Positions 8,514 through 17,870 of a stretch of DNA of 64,000 nt are shown here, one piece after another. Numbering within the stretch: the stretch's first letter is position 1; every line of letters starts with the position of its first letter. The notes under the pieces were generated by a model, which did no database searches, was not told where the DNA came from, and saw only the letters and a program-made list of their open reading frames with translations. Where the stretch lies: assembly GCF_014698505.1 (NCBI RefSeq), contig NZ_JACJTD010000026.1, positions 47,487 through 111,486 on the forward strand, given 5' to 3'. Both the position numbers and the translations under genes were made by a program. The stretch is from Nostoc foliaceum FACHB-393. GTDB lineage: Bacteria; Cyanobacteriota; Cyanobacteriia; Cyanobacteriales; Nostocaceae.

Positions 8514-10604
8514 ATGTTAAAACTTTTTGCCGATCGCGGTGGTACATTCACAGATATTGTTGCTGTTACTGATAATCAAACAATTATAGACAGACTCTCA
8601 AGACATCCTGAACGCTTTTTAATTGTGACTCTGCCTAATCAGCAATGGATTATAGTCTACAAGTTACTTTCAGAAAATCCCGAACAATATCAAGATGCAG
8701 CCATCCAAGGAATTCGGGATATCATGGGTATTGCTAGCAACAAACCCATTCTTAATGAAGCGATAGAAGTAGTAAAAATGGGGACAACAGTAGCAACAAA
8801 TGCCCTGTTAGAAAGGAAAGGCGATCGCGTCGTTCTTCTTATCACCAAAGGTTTTAAAGATGCGCTACGAATTGGCTACCAAAACCGTCCTAACATCTTT
8901 GCTCGTCATATCGTTTTACCAACCATGCTATATGAGCAGGTAATTGAGATTGATGAGCGTTATGATGCTCATGGAAATGAATTAACACCTATAAATATTC
9001 AAAAATCCAAAAATGACTTACAAGCAGTTTACAACACAGGAATTCGGAGTTGTGCTATTGTTTTCATGCACAGCGATCGCTATCCTAAACACGAACAACA
9101 AATAGCCCAAATTGCCCAAGAAATCGGCTTTACACAAATATCTGTATCTCATCAAGTGAGTCCGTTAATGAAATTAGTCAGCCGAGGAGATACAACAGTA
9201 GTCGATGCTTATTTAACTCCTATTCTACGTCGCTATGTAAACCAAGTAGCGAGTCAGTTACCTGGAGTCAAATTAATGTTTATGAAATCTGATGGAGGTT
9301 TAGTCTCAGCCCAACAATTTCAAGGCAAAGATAGTATTTTGAGTGGCCCGGCTGGCGGTATAGTAGGCGCAGTTCAAACTAGTAAAAGGGCAGGTTTTGA
9401 GTTAGTTATTACCTTTGACATGGGAGGGACAAGTACAGATGTCGCCCACTTTAAAGGAGAGTATGAACGACAACTAGATTCGGAAATTGCTGGGGCGCGG
9501 ATGCGAGTTCCCGTATTAGCAATTAATACCATTGCGGCTGGAGGTGGTTCAATTCTCTCTTTTGATGGTTCTAGTTATCGTGTCGGCCCTAAATCTGCTG
9601 GATCGAATCCTGGGCCTGCTTGTTACCGACGCGGAGGGACATTAGCGGTTACTGATGCCAATGTGATGTTAGGCAAAATTCACCCGCAATATTTTCCATC
9701 GGTTTTTGGAATTGATGGTAATTTACCTTTAGATAAAGATACTGTAATTCAAAAATTTACACAATTAGCCCAAGATATTCAAGGCGCTACATTAAATCAT
9801 TGTACTCCCGAACAAGTAGCGGCTGGATTTATTGCGATCGCAGTGGAAAATATGGCGAATGCAATTAAAAAAATCAGTCTGCAACGGGGTTATGATGTTA
9901 GCCAATATGTGCTTTGTTGTTTTGGCGGCGCAGGCGGGCAAGTTGCTTGTTTAATTGCCGATACTTTGGGAATGAAAAAAATATTTCTTCACCCTTATGC
10001 TGGTGTTCTATCTGCTTACGGAATGGGATTAGCTGATGTACGTGCCATTAGAGAAAAAGGAGTAGAACAGCCTTTAAACCAAGCATTAATTCCTAAATTA
10101 GAGCAGTTAATGGAATATTTAGAAACTCAAGCTAGAAGTGAAATCAATGAAGCTAATGCTCAAACAGAAATAGTCCAAAAAGTTAACTTGAAATATGAAG
10201 GGACTAACTCTACTTTGACCATTAGCTTTGCCGATGATGTGGGACTTATGCGACAAGAATTTGAGGTTGAACATAAATCCCGTTATGGTTTCATTCAATT
10301 AGAGAAAACTTTAATTGTTGAATCCGTCTCCGTGGAAGTTATTCAGAAGATGGAAACTCCCGAAGAACCCTTAATTACTCGTAGTTGTCCTTTAGATAAA
10401 GCTCCTGTATCTGTTGAGATAGTCAGAATGTTTACTGCTGACAAATGGCATGATACGCCTGTTTATCGGCGAGAAGATTTACAACCAGAAGATAGTATTA
10501 ATGGGCCTGCGATCGTTGTAGAAAAAATTAGCACGATTGTAGTGGAACCTAACTGGCAAGCGAGATTAACTGAACGTAACCATCTAATTTTAGAATGTTT
10601 ATAG
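8514..10604 (+). CDS. hyuA: Hydantoinase/5-oxoprolinase subunit A (HyuA family)
   Basis: A 696-aa protein of the HyuA family (N-methylhydantoinase/5-oxoprolinase A), which with HyuB carries out ATP-dependent opening of 5-membered cyclic amides such as 5-oxoproline or hydantoins in the cytoplasm. The N-terminus LFADRGGTFTDIVAV is the family start motif (phosphate-binding loop of the ASKHA fold); MGTTVATNALLERKG follows at ~88-102, and the second phosphate motif FDMGGTSTD lies near residue 300. Length fits the A subunit of split enzymes. An AGGAAA box lies just upstream of the ATG. hyuB follows 299 bp downstream on the same strand, with repeat DNA between them. Which substrate it uses cannot be decided from sequence; 5-oxoproline is the usual choice. 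Confidence 0.9.
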   Translation: MLKLFADRGGTFTDIVAVTDNQTIIDRLSRHPERFLIVTLPNQQWIIVYKLLSENPEQYQDAAIQGIRDIMGIASNKPILNEAIEVVKMGTTVATNALLERKGDRVVLLITKGFKDALRIGYQNRPNIFARHIVLPTMLYEQVIEIDERYDAHGNELTPINIQKSKNDLQAVYNTGIRSCAIVFMHSDRYPKHEQQIAQIAQEIGFTQISVSHQVSPLMKLVSRGDTTVVDAYLTPILRRYVNQVASQLPGVKLMFMKSDGGLVSAQQFQGKDSILSGPAGGIVGAVQTSKRAGFELVITFDMGGTSTDVAHFKGEYERQLDSEIAGARMRVPVLAINTIAAGGGSILSFDGSSYRVGPKSAGSNPGPACYRRGGTLAVTDANVMLGKIHPQYFPSVFGIDGNLPLDKDTVIQKFTQLAQDIQGATLNHCTPEQVAAGFIAIAVENMANAIKKISLQRGYDVSQYVLCCFGGAGGQVACLIADTLGMKKIFLHPYAGVLSAYGMGLADVRAIREKGVEQPLNQALIPKLEQLMEYLETQARSEINEANAQTEIVQKVNLKYEGTNSTLTISFADDVGLMRQEFEVEHKSRYGFIQLEKTLIVESVSVEVIQKMETPEEPLITRSCPLDKAPVSVEIVRMFTADKWHDTPVYRREDLQPEDSINGPAIVVEKISTIVVEPNWQARLTERNHLILECL

Positions 10605-10903
10605 ACTAGCTGTTTTACTAGAAAATTCTTATCATCGCTACACTAAAATCAACACGATTCTACAATAAAAAGTCTATCCATTCATGGACACTCACCAAGG
10701 CAGCGGGAAGCCCACTTCTTCTCTACGAGACGCTGTACGAACAAGGGGTGTCCGGGATAGCCGCCCTGCGACTGTTGACGGTTGACTGTTAACGGTTAAC
10801 AGTCATCAGTATGCACGTGTTATCGCATCCCCTTTTAGGGGTGAGCTTAAAAATGTTAAAAAACGTTTAAGCAATTCTTAGACAATTTTTTAAGGAGTTA
10901 AAA
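10605..10903. repeat. Repeat-filled spacer between hyuA and hyuB
   Basis: Holds Nostoc-type dispersed words (ctctacgagacgctgtacga at ~10720; nested gttgacggttgactgttaac words at ~10775-10802). No coding frame is convincing. Genes for the two subunits are normally close together, so the spacer may have grown by repeat insertion. A strong AAGGAG ribosome binding site lies at the end, just before the hyuB ATG. Confidence 0.6.
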
Positions 10904-12454
10904 ATGTACACAACATCTCAACCCGATCCCGTCCGCTTAGAAATATTCAAAAATCTCTATCAATTTATCGCCGAACAAATGGGAATTGTTCTGCAAAATA
11001 CAGCAGCATCTGTAAATATCAAAGAGAGGCTAGATTTCTCCTGTGCCATTTTTGACTACTCTGGATTATTAGTCGCTAATGCCCCTCATATTCCTGTACA
11101 TTTAGGCTCAATGAGTGAAAGTGTCCGCAGTTTAATTAATGAAAAAAATGACACTCTAAAACCAGGGAATGTATATTTATCAAATAATCCTTATAACGGG
11201 GGAACACATCTTCCTGACGTAACTACAATTACCCCAGTTTTTGATGAAGATAAAAAACAAGTTATTTTCTACGTTGCTTCTCGTGGACACCAAGCAGATA
11301 TCGGTGGAATTACTCCCGGTTCAATGCCTCCCCACAGTACTACAGTAGAAGAGGAAGGAATTATTTTTGATAATTTTCTCTTGGTTGAAGAGGGAAATTT
11401 CCGAGAACCCGCAGTAAGAGAGCACCTTTCAAATCATATTTATCCTGCTCGTAACCCTAACCAAAATATCGCTGATTTTAAAGCACAAATTGCTGCAAAT
11501 GAACGAGGAGTCATTGAACTCCGTAAAATGGTTTCACAATACAAGCTCGATACTGTCCAAGCCTATATGAAGTTTGTACAATCTAATGCTGAGGAGTCCG
11601 TCAGAAAGGCTATCCATCTTCTTAAGGATGGCTCATTTGTTTATGCAATGGATAATGGGGCAATCATTCAAGTAAAAGTTACAATTTCCCAAGAAAGTCG
11701 CAGTGCTAGAATTGATTTTACTGGAACTTCTGAGCAACTAAATAGTAATTTCAATGCTCCTAAAGCTGTAACTCAAGCAGCAGTATTATATGTATTTCGG
11801 ACATTGGTTGATGATAATATTCCTCTTAATTCCGGGTGTCTTAATCCTCTAGAAATTATTATACCGAGCGGCTGTATGCTGAATCCAATTTATCCAGCAG
11901 CAGTGGTAGCGGGTAATGTAGAAACTTCTCAAACCATTGTTGATGCTTTATATGGCGCTTTGGGTGTCATGGCTGCTTCTCAAGGAACGATGAATAATTT
12001 TACTTTTGGTAATGAGCAATATCAATATTATGAAACTATCTGCGGTGGCTCTGGAGCAGGAATTGATTTTGATGGAACTGATGGTGTTCATTCTCACATG
12101 ACTAACTCCCGCTTGACCGATCCAGAAGTTTTAGAAACCCGTTATCCTGTACTTTTAGAAAGCTTTAGCCTTCGTCCCGATAGCGGTGGTAAAGGAAAAC
12201 ATTCCGGCGGTAATGGAGTTGTCCGCCGCATCAGGTTTTTAGAACCAATGACAGCTAATATTCTCTCTGGACATCGGGTTGTCCCTCCCTTTGGGTTAAA
12301 TGGTGGGGAAGCTGGAATTGTCGGACGCAACTGGATTCAACGTCAGAATGGAATTGAAGAGAATTTAGATAGCACAGCAACAGTAGAGATGAAACCTGGG
12401 GATGTTTTTGTGATAGAAACTCCTGGTGGAGGCGGATTTGGTAAAGTCTCCTAG
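10904..12454 (+). CDS. hyuB: Hydantoinase/5-oxoprolinase subunit B (HyuB family)
   Basis: A 516-aa protein of the HyuB family, partner of HyuA; together they form the ATP-dependent cyclic-amide hydrolase. Recognised by FKNLYQFIAEQMGIVLQNTA near the start, ERLDFSCAIFD, the HLGSMSESV and RGHQADIGG motifs (the latter with likely metal or substrate ligands), PEVLETRYPVLLESFSLRPD, and the C-terminal SGGKGKHSGGNG and ETPGGGGFG glycine motifs. Length matches a free-standing B subunit. A strong Shine-Dalgarno AAGGAG sits 7 bases before the ATG, better than that of hyuA. The MocR regulator beginning at 12948 is on the same strand 490 bp downstream, with a small convergent gene between. Confidence 0.92.
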   Translation: MYTTSQPDPVRLEIFKNLYQFIAEQMGIVLQNTAASVNIKERLDFSCAIFDYSGLLVANAPHIPVHLGSMSESVRSLINEKNDTLKPGNVYLSNNPYNGGTHLPDVTTITPVFDEDKKQVIFYVASRGHQADIGGITPGSMPPHSTTVEEEGIIFDNFLLVEEGNFREPAVREHLSNHIYPARNPNQNIADFKAQIAANERGVIELRKMVSQYKLDTVQAYMKFVQSNAEESVRKAIHLLKDGSFVYAMDNGAIIQVKVTISQESRSARIDFTGTSEQLNSNFNAPKAVTQAAVLYVFRTLVDDNIPLNSGCLNPLEIIIPSGCMLNPIYPAAVVAGNVETSQTIVDALYGALGVMAASQGTMNNFTFGNEQYQYYETICGGSGAGIDFDGTDGVHSHMTNSRLTDPEVLETRYPVLLESFSLRPDSGGKGKHSGGNGVVRRIRFLEPMTANILSGHRVVPPFGLNGGEAGIVGRNWIQRQNGIEENLDSTATVEMKPGDVFVIETPGGGGFGKVS

Positions 12455-12515
12455 CGACTTTTCAACTCTCAGAATTTCAGCAGTGTCTATTTGTCATATT
12501 GATTGGCAAAAGTTT

Positions 12516-12731
12516 TTATCTGTAATAACATTTATCAATCCAAATTCGCATTTCTTCTTCTGAACCAAAACAGGCAGAACGTCCTGTCATTGGATCGTAG
12601 GCACGCCAACAAGAAATGTGACCATGCCAGTCTGATTCCTGCCACACTTGGAGGTCAGAACCACTAGTCATCCATATGACCAAATGTTGCCAATATTTTT
12701 GTAAATTTAACAAAAAATTAAATTTATTCAT
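12516..12731 (-). CDS. Small conserved-looking cyanobacterial protein, function unknown
   Basis: A 71-aa soluble protein from the ATG at 12731 (an in-frame upstream start at 12776 would add 15 residues). It is rich in Trp and aromatic residues: KYWQHLVIWMTSGSDLQVWQ, then WHGHISCWRAYDPMTGRS and a C-terminal EEEMRIWIDKCYYR. The compact aromatic pattern and a final charged helix look like a genuine small domain, and I believe related short proteins occur in cyanobacteria, but I cannot name a function. It is divergent from the MocR regulator and shares its upstream region, so it could be under the same control. It converges on hyuB. Confidence 0.65.
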   Translation of the reverse strand: MNKFNFLLNLQKYWQHLVIWMTSGSDLQVWQESDWHGHISCWRAYDPMTGRSACFGSEEEMRIWIDKCYYR

Positions 12732-12787
12732 AGTGAAAGCACCTGATACACAGTGAACTATTACTTTTACTTTCACGTAAGTTTTTT

Positions 12788-12878
12788 CAACTGAGAAGGT
12801 ACAGTTTTGATAGATTTTATCTAGTACAGTTAAACGCTATCTCAACTGGTATAGTAAAAATTCCCTCAACTGTACTAG
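12788..12878. promoter_or_regulatory. Cluster of CAACTG/GTACAG half-sites, candidate MocR operator
   Basis: The 91 bp between the small divergent gene and the MocR gene contain CTAGTACAGTT at 12821-12831 and its exact reverse complement AACTGTACTAG at 12868-12878 (centre spacing 47 bp). Further half-sites are CAACTG at 12788-12793, GTACAGTT at 12799-12806 and CAACTGGTATAG at 12843-12854. MocR regulators typically bind repeated half-sites in the divergent promoter next to their own gene (established for PdxR/GabR). The assignment to this regulator is inference. Confidence 0.6.
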
Positions 12879-12947
12879 GTAAACTTGGTAAAAATAGTTT
12901 ATATTGCCAGTATTGATGATTATTTAGTCATTAACGAGTGCGCCAAA

Positions 12948-14468
12948 ATGAACATTTTATTAGAACGACAGTCACGCAAACCGATTTATTTACAGATCCG
13001 CGATCGCATCAGTCGTCTGATTAAATCTGGCGCACTCAAAAGTGGCGATCGCCTCCCTTCTATCCGCTCTCTGGCAGAAAGTTTACAAGTTAACAAACTG
13101 ACGATTATTGAAGCATATAACGTTTTAGAAGCAGATGGTATTGTTTCTGCTCGTCAAGGTTCGGGATATTTTGTCAACAGCGTTTCTGTTAAGAGTGCCA
13201 ACTTAGAATCTACATTTGCTCCAGCCCAAAATGTCATAATTACAAAACCAGGGAAGTGTTCTTTTTATGAAATGTATACTCCACTGGTGCAAGCACAAAC
13301 ACAGGCAGGAATAATTAATTTTGGTTACGGTTATCCTCGTCCACCCAAAGATATTAACCTGATTGCCAGACGAGCATTAAGACAAGATGATGCTGATATT
13401 TTCTTTCCCCATGAGATGCCTCAAGGGCAACTAACTCTGTGCAGACAAATTGCCCAGATGCTAGTAAATCAAGGATTAGAGGTTTTTCCAGAAGATTTAA
13501 TTATTACTAATGGCTCTCAGCAAGGGTTGTCATTAGCGATGAATTATTATGTAAAATCTGGTGATTGGGTGATTGTCGAAGCTCCCACCTATTATGGTGC
13601 AATTTCTATCTTAGAAAACTTAGGAGCCAAGATTATTGGCATTCCCATGACTGCGGAGGGAATGAATTTAGATTTATTAGAGCAATATCTCCACAGCCAT
13701 CGCCCGAAATTAATTTATACGATTAGTACCTTTCACAATCCGACTGGATTGACGACAACACAAAATCATCGTCAACAATTATTAGCATTAGCGGAGAAAT
13801 ATGAGTGTCCTATTTTAGAAGATAATGCTTATGAAGGAATAAATTTTGATGCTGTGCCAGCGCCAATTAAAGCTTTAGATAAAAACAATTTGGTGACTTA
13901 TTTAAGCACCTTTTCTAAAACTTTAATGCCTGGTTTACGAGTGGGCTATATGGTAGTTACAGGTAAGCATTATCAAGCAATTATTGAGCGGAAGTTGCTC
14001 CATGACTTGCACACATCCAGTATTTCGCAAACAATAGTTAGCGAATATCTCGCTTCAGGACATTACCGCCGTCACCTCAGCCGACTTCGCACAGATAATC
14101 TGCAAAGTCGTAATACCATGCTGCAAGCTTTGGAGCGTTATTTTCCTGAAGAGATCCGGTGGACAGTTCCCACGGGTGGATTATTTCTCTGGGTACAGTT
14201 ACCAGATGATATTCCGATTGGGACAATTCGTAAGGAAGCCTTTGCACAAAATGTCTACTTGGCGTGTGGTTCGGCATTTTTCCCCGATAAGCAGGGTTAT
14301 CCAGCGATGCGTCTGACTTTCTGTATGTCGCCAGAGGAGATTGAGCAAGGTATTTCGATTGTGGGTAAGTTGCTGAAAAAGTATATTTCCAAAGGATGCG
14401 TAGATACAGAGCGGCTTGTCGTCAAACATCGCATATCTAATTATCAACCGCTTGTTCAGAGTTTGTAG
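12948..14468 (+). CDS. MocR-type regulator: GntR winged helix fused to PLP aminotransferase domain
   Basis: A 506-aa protein from the ATG at 12948 (TTG at 12885 would add 21 residues lying in the operator region). Residues ~1-75 are a GntR winged helix (RKPIYLQIRDRISRLIKSG, GDRLPSIRSLAESLQVNK, RQGSGYFV). The rest is a fold-type I aminotransferase domain with HNPTGLTTT and Schiff-base lysine K324 in TFSKTLMPGLRVGY, plus the C-terminal RLTF arginine motif. MocR proteins use PLP and an amino compound as effector to control nearby genes. Adjacent targets here are hyuAB, the 71-aa gene and itself; a link to 5-oxoproline or glutamate use is inference. A class I-like aminotransferase role is the alternative. 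Confidence 0.88.
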   Translation: MNILLERQSRKPIYLQIRDRISRLIKSGALKSGDRLPSIRSLAESLQVNKLTIIEAYNVLEADGIVSARQGSGYFVNSVSVKSANLESTFAPAQNVIITKPGKCSFYEMYTPLVQAQTQAGIINFGYGYPRPPKDINLIARRALRQDDADIFFPHEMPQGQLTLCRQIAQMLVNQGLEVFPEDLIITNGSQQGLSLAMNYYVKSGDWVIVEAPTYYGAISILENLGAKIIGIPMTAEGMNLDLLEQYLHSHRPKLIYTISTFHNPTGLTTTQNHRQQLLALAEKYECPILEDNAYEGINFDAVPAPIKALDKNNLVTYLSTFSKTLMPGLRVGYMVVTGKHYQAIIERKLLHDLHTSSISQTIVSEYLASGHYRRHLSRLRTDNLQSRNTMLQALERYFPEEIRWTVPTGGLFLWVQLPDDIPIGTIRKEAFAQNVYLACGSAFFPDKQGYPAMRLTFCMSPEEIEQGISIVGKLLKKYISKGCVDTERLVVKHRISNYQPLVQSL

Positions 14469-14628
14469 GTTAGCACAGATGTCCTAATCTACTTCACGTT
14501 GAAGATGATTTACACAATGCACCACGTCTTGGCAATCATAAATTACGGCTCTACATTTGTTTTTGTAGCAGTAAATGCGATGCGTCAAGGTTTTTTCTCT
14601 ATAGTTCCACCTCTGAGCCTCATCACTC

Positions 14629-14838
14629 AAGCTTTTATCTCGGAAGTTCATGTTCAGAACCCGGAAGGCCGAGCTTTTATCTCGGAAGTTCATGCTCAGA
14701 ACTCGGAAGGCCGAGCTTTTATCTCGGAAGTTCGTGTTCAGAACTCGGAAGGCCGAGCTTTTATCTCGGAAGTTCATGCTCAGAACTCGGAAGGCCGAGC
14801 TTTTATCTCGGAAGTTCATGCTCAGAACTCGAAAGGTC
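14629..14838. repeat. 42-bp tandem repeat array, copy 1 (5 units)
   Basis: Units start at 14629, 14671, 14713, 14755 and 14797, exactly 42 bp apart, with the form agcttttatctcggaagttc then a second half atgctcagaactcggaagg. Each unit is two related 21-bp halves: ctcggaag lies at positions 11-18 of both. The same 42-bp family, in the same orientation, is at 17871-18110, on the other side of the broken STAND gene. Open frames through it on both strands are a by-product of the unit length. It is not CRISPR. Confidence 0.95.
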
Positions 14839-14882
14839 TAGCTTTGCAGGAACGTCATTACAAATTACAAATTACGAATTAT

Positions 14883-17565
14883 TTAATCTTGCTCCCACTC
14901 TCGCTCGATTCTCTCTAAATCCTTCGCCGCACCCAATTGCTGAAAGATTTGATGCGCTGTGTTGTAATGCTGTTGGGCAAGTTCTGTATTGCTGCGTTTA
15001 CGCTCTAGCCGTGCTAAATCGTAGTTAGCCTCTGCCACTAGGTGAATCATCCCTAATTCTTGGGCTATTACTAAAGCTTGTTTAGAAAACTGTTCTGCGG
15101 CTTCGAGATTACCGCGATCGCATTCATTTTCTCCTAAACCACTATAAGACTCAGCCATACCAGAGCGATTGCCTAATTCTGTTCTCACTGTCAAAGATTG
15201 CTGATACAGGGTTTCGGCTGCATCCCAGTTGCCGCGATTGCGCTCAATATCTCCCAACGCTCCCCAACTATTCGCCATACCAGAGTGATCGCCTAATTCT
15301 GTCATCACTTCTAAAGCTTGCTGATACAGGGTTTCGGCTGCATCCCCCGGATTTCTCACCACACCTCTCAAAGCCTGCGCTTGTGCAGGGGAGCAGGGGA
15401 GCAGGGGAGCAGGGGAGAGTTCAAATACTAAGTTCTTTCCCCTCTGCCCCTCCGCCCCTCTGCTCTATCAAACGCCTGAAGCTTGTGAGAAATGCGGGAT
15501 CCCAGTTGCCGCGATTGCGCTCAATATCTCCCAACGCTCCCCAACTATTCGCCATACCAGAGTGATCGCCTAATTCTGTCATCACTTCTAAAGCTTGCTG
15601 ATACAGGGTTTCGGCTACATCCCTGTTGCTGCGAAGGTACTCAATATCTCCCAACGCTCCCCAACTATTCGCCATACCAGAGCGATCGCCTAATTCTGTC
15701 ATCACTTCCAAAGCTTGCCGATAGAGGGTTTCGGCTGCATCCCAGTTGCCGCGACATTGCTCAATATATCCCAACAATCCATTGCAATGTGCAATAGTAC
15801 TTTTACTTTCTTGCTTTTGTGCAATGGCTAAAGCATTCTGAAAACATCTTGCTGCTTCATCCCAATTGCCTAAATCACGATGAATTACTCCAATGTTTTG
15901 CAAGCAGATGCAGCGTTTATATTCGTCAATATGCGGCAAAACTTGTTCACATAAATCTTTTAATAAACTCCAGTGTCCCCAACGTTGCAGGCATTCTCCC
16001 AGACTTCCTGTTGCCAAATAATATGCTTCGCTGTAATTGCCCAACTGAAAAGCAAAATATTGAGCCTCCAGCACTGGGCGCAAATTTTCTAAAGTTTTAG
16101 GATTTTCAACATTTTTTCCAGAGCAGTAAAATTTATAGATACTGTTGAGCAGATTGGGCAGTTCGTCTTTATATTCCCCTTGTAGAAACTCCACAATCAC
16201 CCGATGCAAGTCATAAAATACCTCACATTGCTGTTCATCATAGCGACTCTGCACCAAACTGCCATCAACTAATCGCTCTAAAATTGCTTGCGTTTCACTA
16301 ATTTCTTCCTCTGTCAATTCAGCAGGTTCTTCTAAGAATGCTGCCCTTTCAAAGCGATCATCTTGCTCTGAATCATCTGTATATAACCGCAAGAAAGTTA
16401 AACCTCGAATATCTATCCCTACTCGCAACACACACATCCGACTGAGTAAATCTCGTGCTGCTTCACTTTGCCTTGCCAGTTGTTCTCTGAGAATGGGTTC
16501 AGCTTTTTTCGTCACCAATTCTGAATGCTTCCGCAGATACCCAGGCTTACCCTTACCAATAGCCGCCAGTTGGGTTAACAAAAATACGTGTCCCTCAACG
16601 CGCTCAGATACCCACCGCAAATCTGGTACACTGTCTTTCAGTTGGCGCTGTCGCAAAATCTCAACTCCCGCGACTGTCGCCACTCCAAAAATTCTCTCGA
16701 TATACACCAATTCTGAATCTGGTTCCGCACCCTCATAACGGCTATCTGCCAAATCTGCTGGCACTTCCCGACTGGTTAATAGCGTTTGTGATTGATGCTG
16801 CTGATAGACTAAGGCATTTAGCAGTTTACCCCAATCCTCTGAAATTGCCCGTCCCGCTTGCGAATGGTTGGCAGGCTGTAAAATACTTTCTAGGTTATCG
16901 AGCACCACAAGAGTGCGTGTTTGCGCTAACCCTTCAATAATTTTGGCTATCTTTTCATCAGCACTTTTTAACTTCTCTGCTGTTTGAATACCCAAGCCAT
17001 CAATTAATAAAAATTTTGCCACATCATCAAAACTTGTCCCTTCCTGCGCTTTGAAATACATTACGCACTCATAAGGACACTCTTCTACATTTGCCCCTTT
17101 TTCAACGGGAGTTTGGGCGGATCTTCCACAATTAACGCCCAGTGCTTCTAAAAGTTTTACAGCTAAACTGGTTTTGCCAATACCCCCTTGTCCAATGAGT
17201 GCCAATACCTTAAGCGGATTTTCTAGTTGGAGTAATTTTGTCTGCAATTCTTCAAGGAGTTCATCTCGTCCCTTCCACACAGGTACTTCTGGGATTGCTT
17301 GATTTCCCACCAACCGTTTTTCAGTTGTTGTTTGTGGCTGTAAAGGCGATCGCACTTCAGCTTCAATTTGATTGAGTTCATCCTCAAGACGCGCCAGTTG
17401 AGCCTTTTCTTCCGAAAGCTGATGTTCTAATTTAAATTTTGCTGTCGTATCAGTCTCAATAGCGAAAGCATTCCCTATCCGCTTTACTTTCTCGCTTTGA
17501 ATATCCCACTGTTTTTGCAGTTGGTCTCGTTGTTCCTCTAATCGACGCTGTTGTTCTCTGTTCAT
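14883..17565 (-). pseudogene. NB-ARC/TPR (STAND NTPase) gene interrupted by a MITE-like insertion
   Basis: The 5' part (17565 to ~15504) encodes a ~65-aa N-terminal coiled coil (RLEEQRDQLQKQWD start), an NB-ARC-type NTPase with Walker A GQGGIGKT (125-132), Walker B TLVVLDNLE (218-226) and sensor LLTSRE, a winged-helix region, then TPR units (pattern GNWDAAETLYQQALEVMTELGDRSGMANSWGALGDIE, shown here only as a description of the repeat spacing of 40 residues). The 3' part (~15346-14883) continues the TPRs. Between them sits a 152-bp element with 5-bp duplication; removing 157 bp leaves 2526 bp, one 841-codon frame. As it stands, translation ends in the element after 714 residues. STAND proteins are switches in defence or regulation; the truncated form might still fold. 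No effector domain is visible. Confidence 0.85.
15347..15498. mobile_element. 152-bp MITE-like insertion with 5-bp target duplication
   Basis: Ends are imperfect inverted repeats: ccggatttctcac on the left (15347-15359) and gtgagaaatgcggg on the right (15485-15498). The bases ATCCC flank it on both sides (15342-15346 and 15499-15503); uninterrupted sister TPR repeats in the same gene contain ATCCC once at this place. The centre carries three gggagca words and a purine/pyrimidine-biased hairpin. It is too short to encode a transposase, so it would be mobilised in trans. It shifts the reading frame of the host gene. Confidence 0.88.
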
Positions 17566-17783
17566 TTAGAGGCTGAGATACAAGTTAGATTACTTAAGTA
17601 TAATCATGATAATCTACGGTGCTGGTCAAGGGTGTATTATACTTAACGGGCTTTTTTAGGAGCGATGCCTACGGCGGCAAGCTACGCACCACTCACTCCA
17701 AAAACGTAGACGCGGGGCTGGTTATCGTTAGACATCGCCTTTTCAACTTCATTATTCCACCTCATACCATTTCACTTTAATAA
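17566..17783. other. Upstream region of the STAND gene with dispersed repeat
   Basis: Contains the Nostoc-type word gcgatgcctacggcggcaag at ~17663-17682 and a second repeat word (acgtagacgcggggctgg, ~17704). An AT-rich stretch taagtataatcatgat near 17595 may hold the gene's promoter on the minus strand. No gene is seen. Confidence 0.4.
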
Positions 17784-17847
17784 TGATACAAATACGCTGG
17801 TAAGGGCATGGCAATGCCATGCCCCTACGAGAAATCTATATGTATCA
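17784..17847. repeat. 64-bp palindromic element with 7-11-bp terminal inverted repeats
   Basis: Begins tgatacaaata and ends tatatgtatca; the outer 7 bases are perfectly inverted. The centre is the hairpin taagggcatggcaatgccatgcccctac core, shared in form with 46657-46762 and 8273-8350 although the outer ends differ. No coding content. Likely a non-autonomous dispersed repeat or folded RNA element. Confidence 0.7.
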
Positions 17848-17870
17848 GGATTTTTGTAAATTTTTATCAG

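Noticed and set aside
14484..14918. Frames over the first 42-bp array
   Set aside because: Array by-product. Only the 14484-14640 minus part seemed protein-like and is listed as a weak finding.
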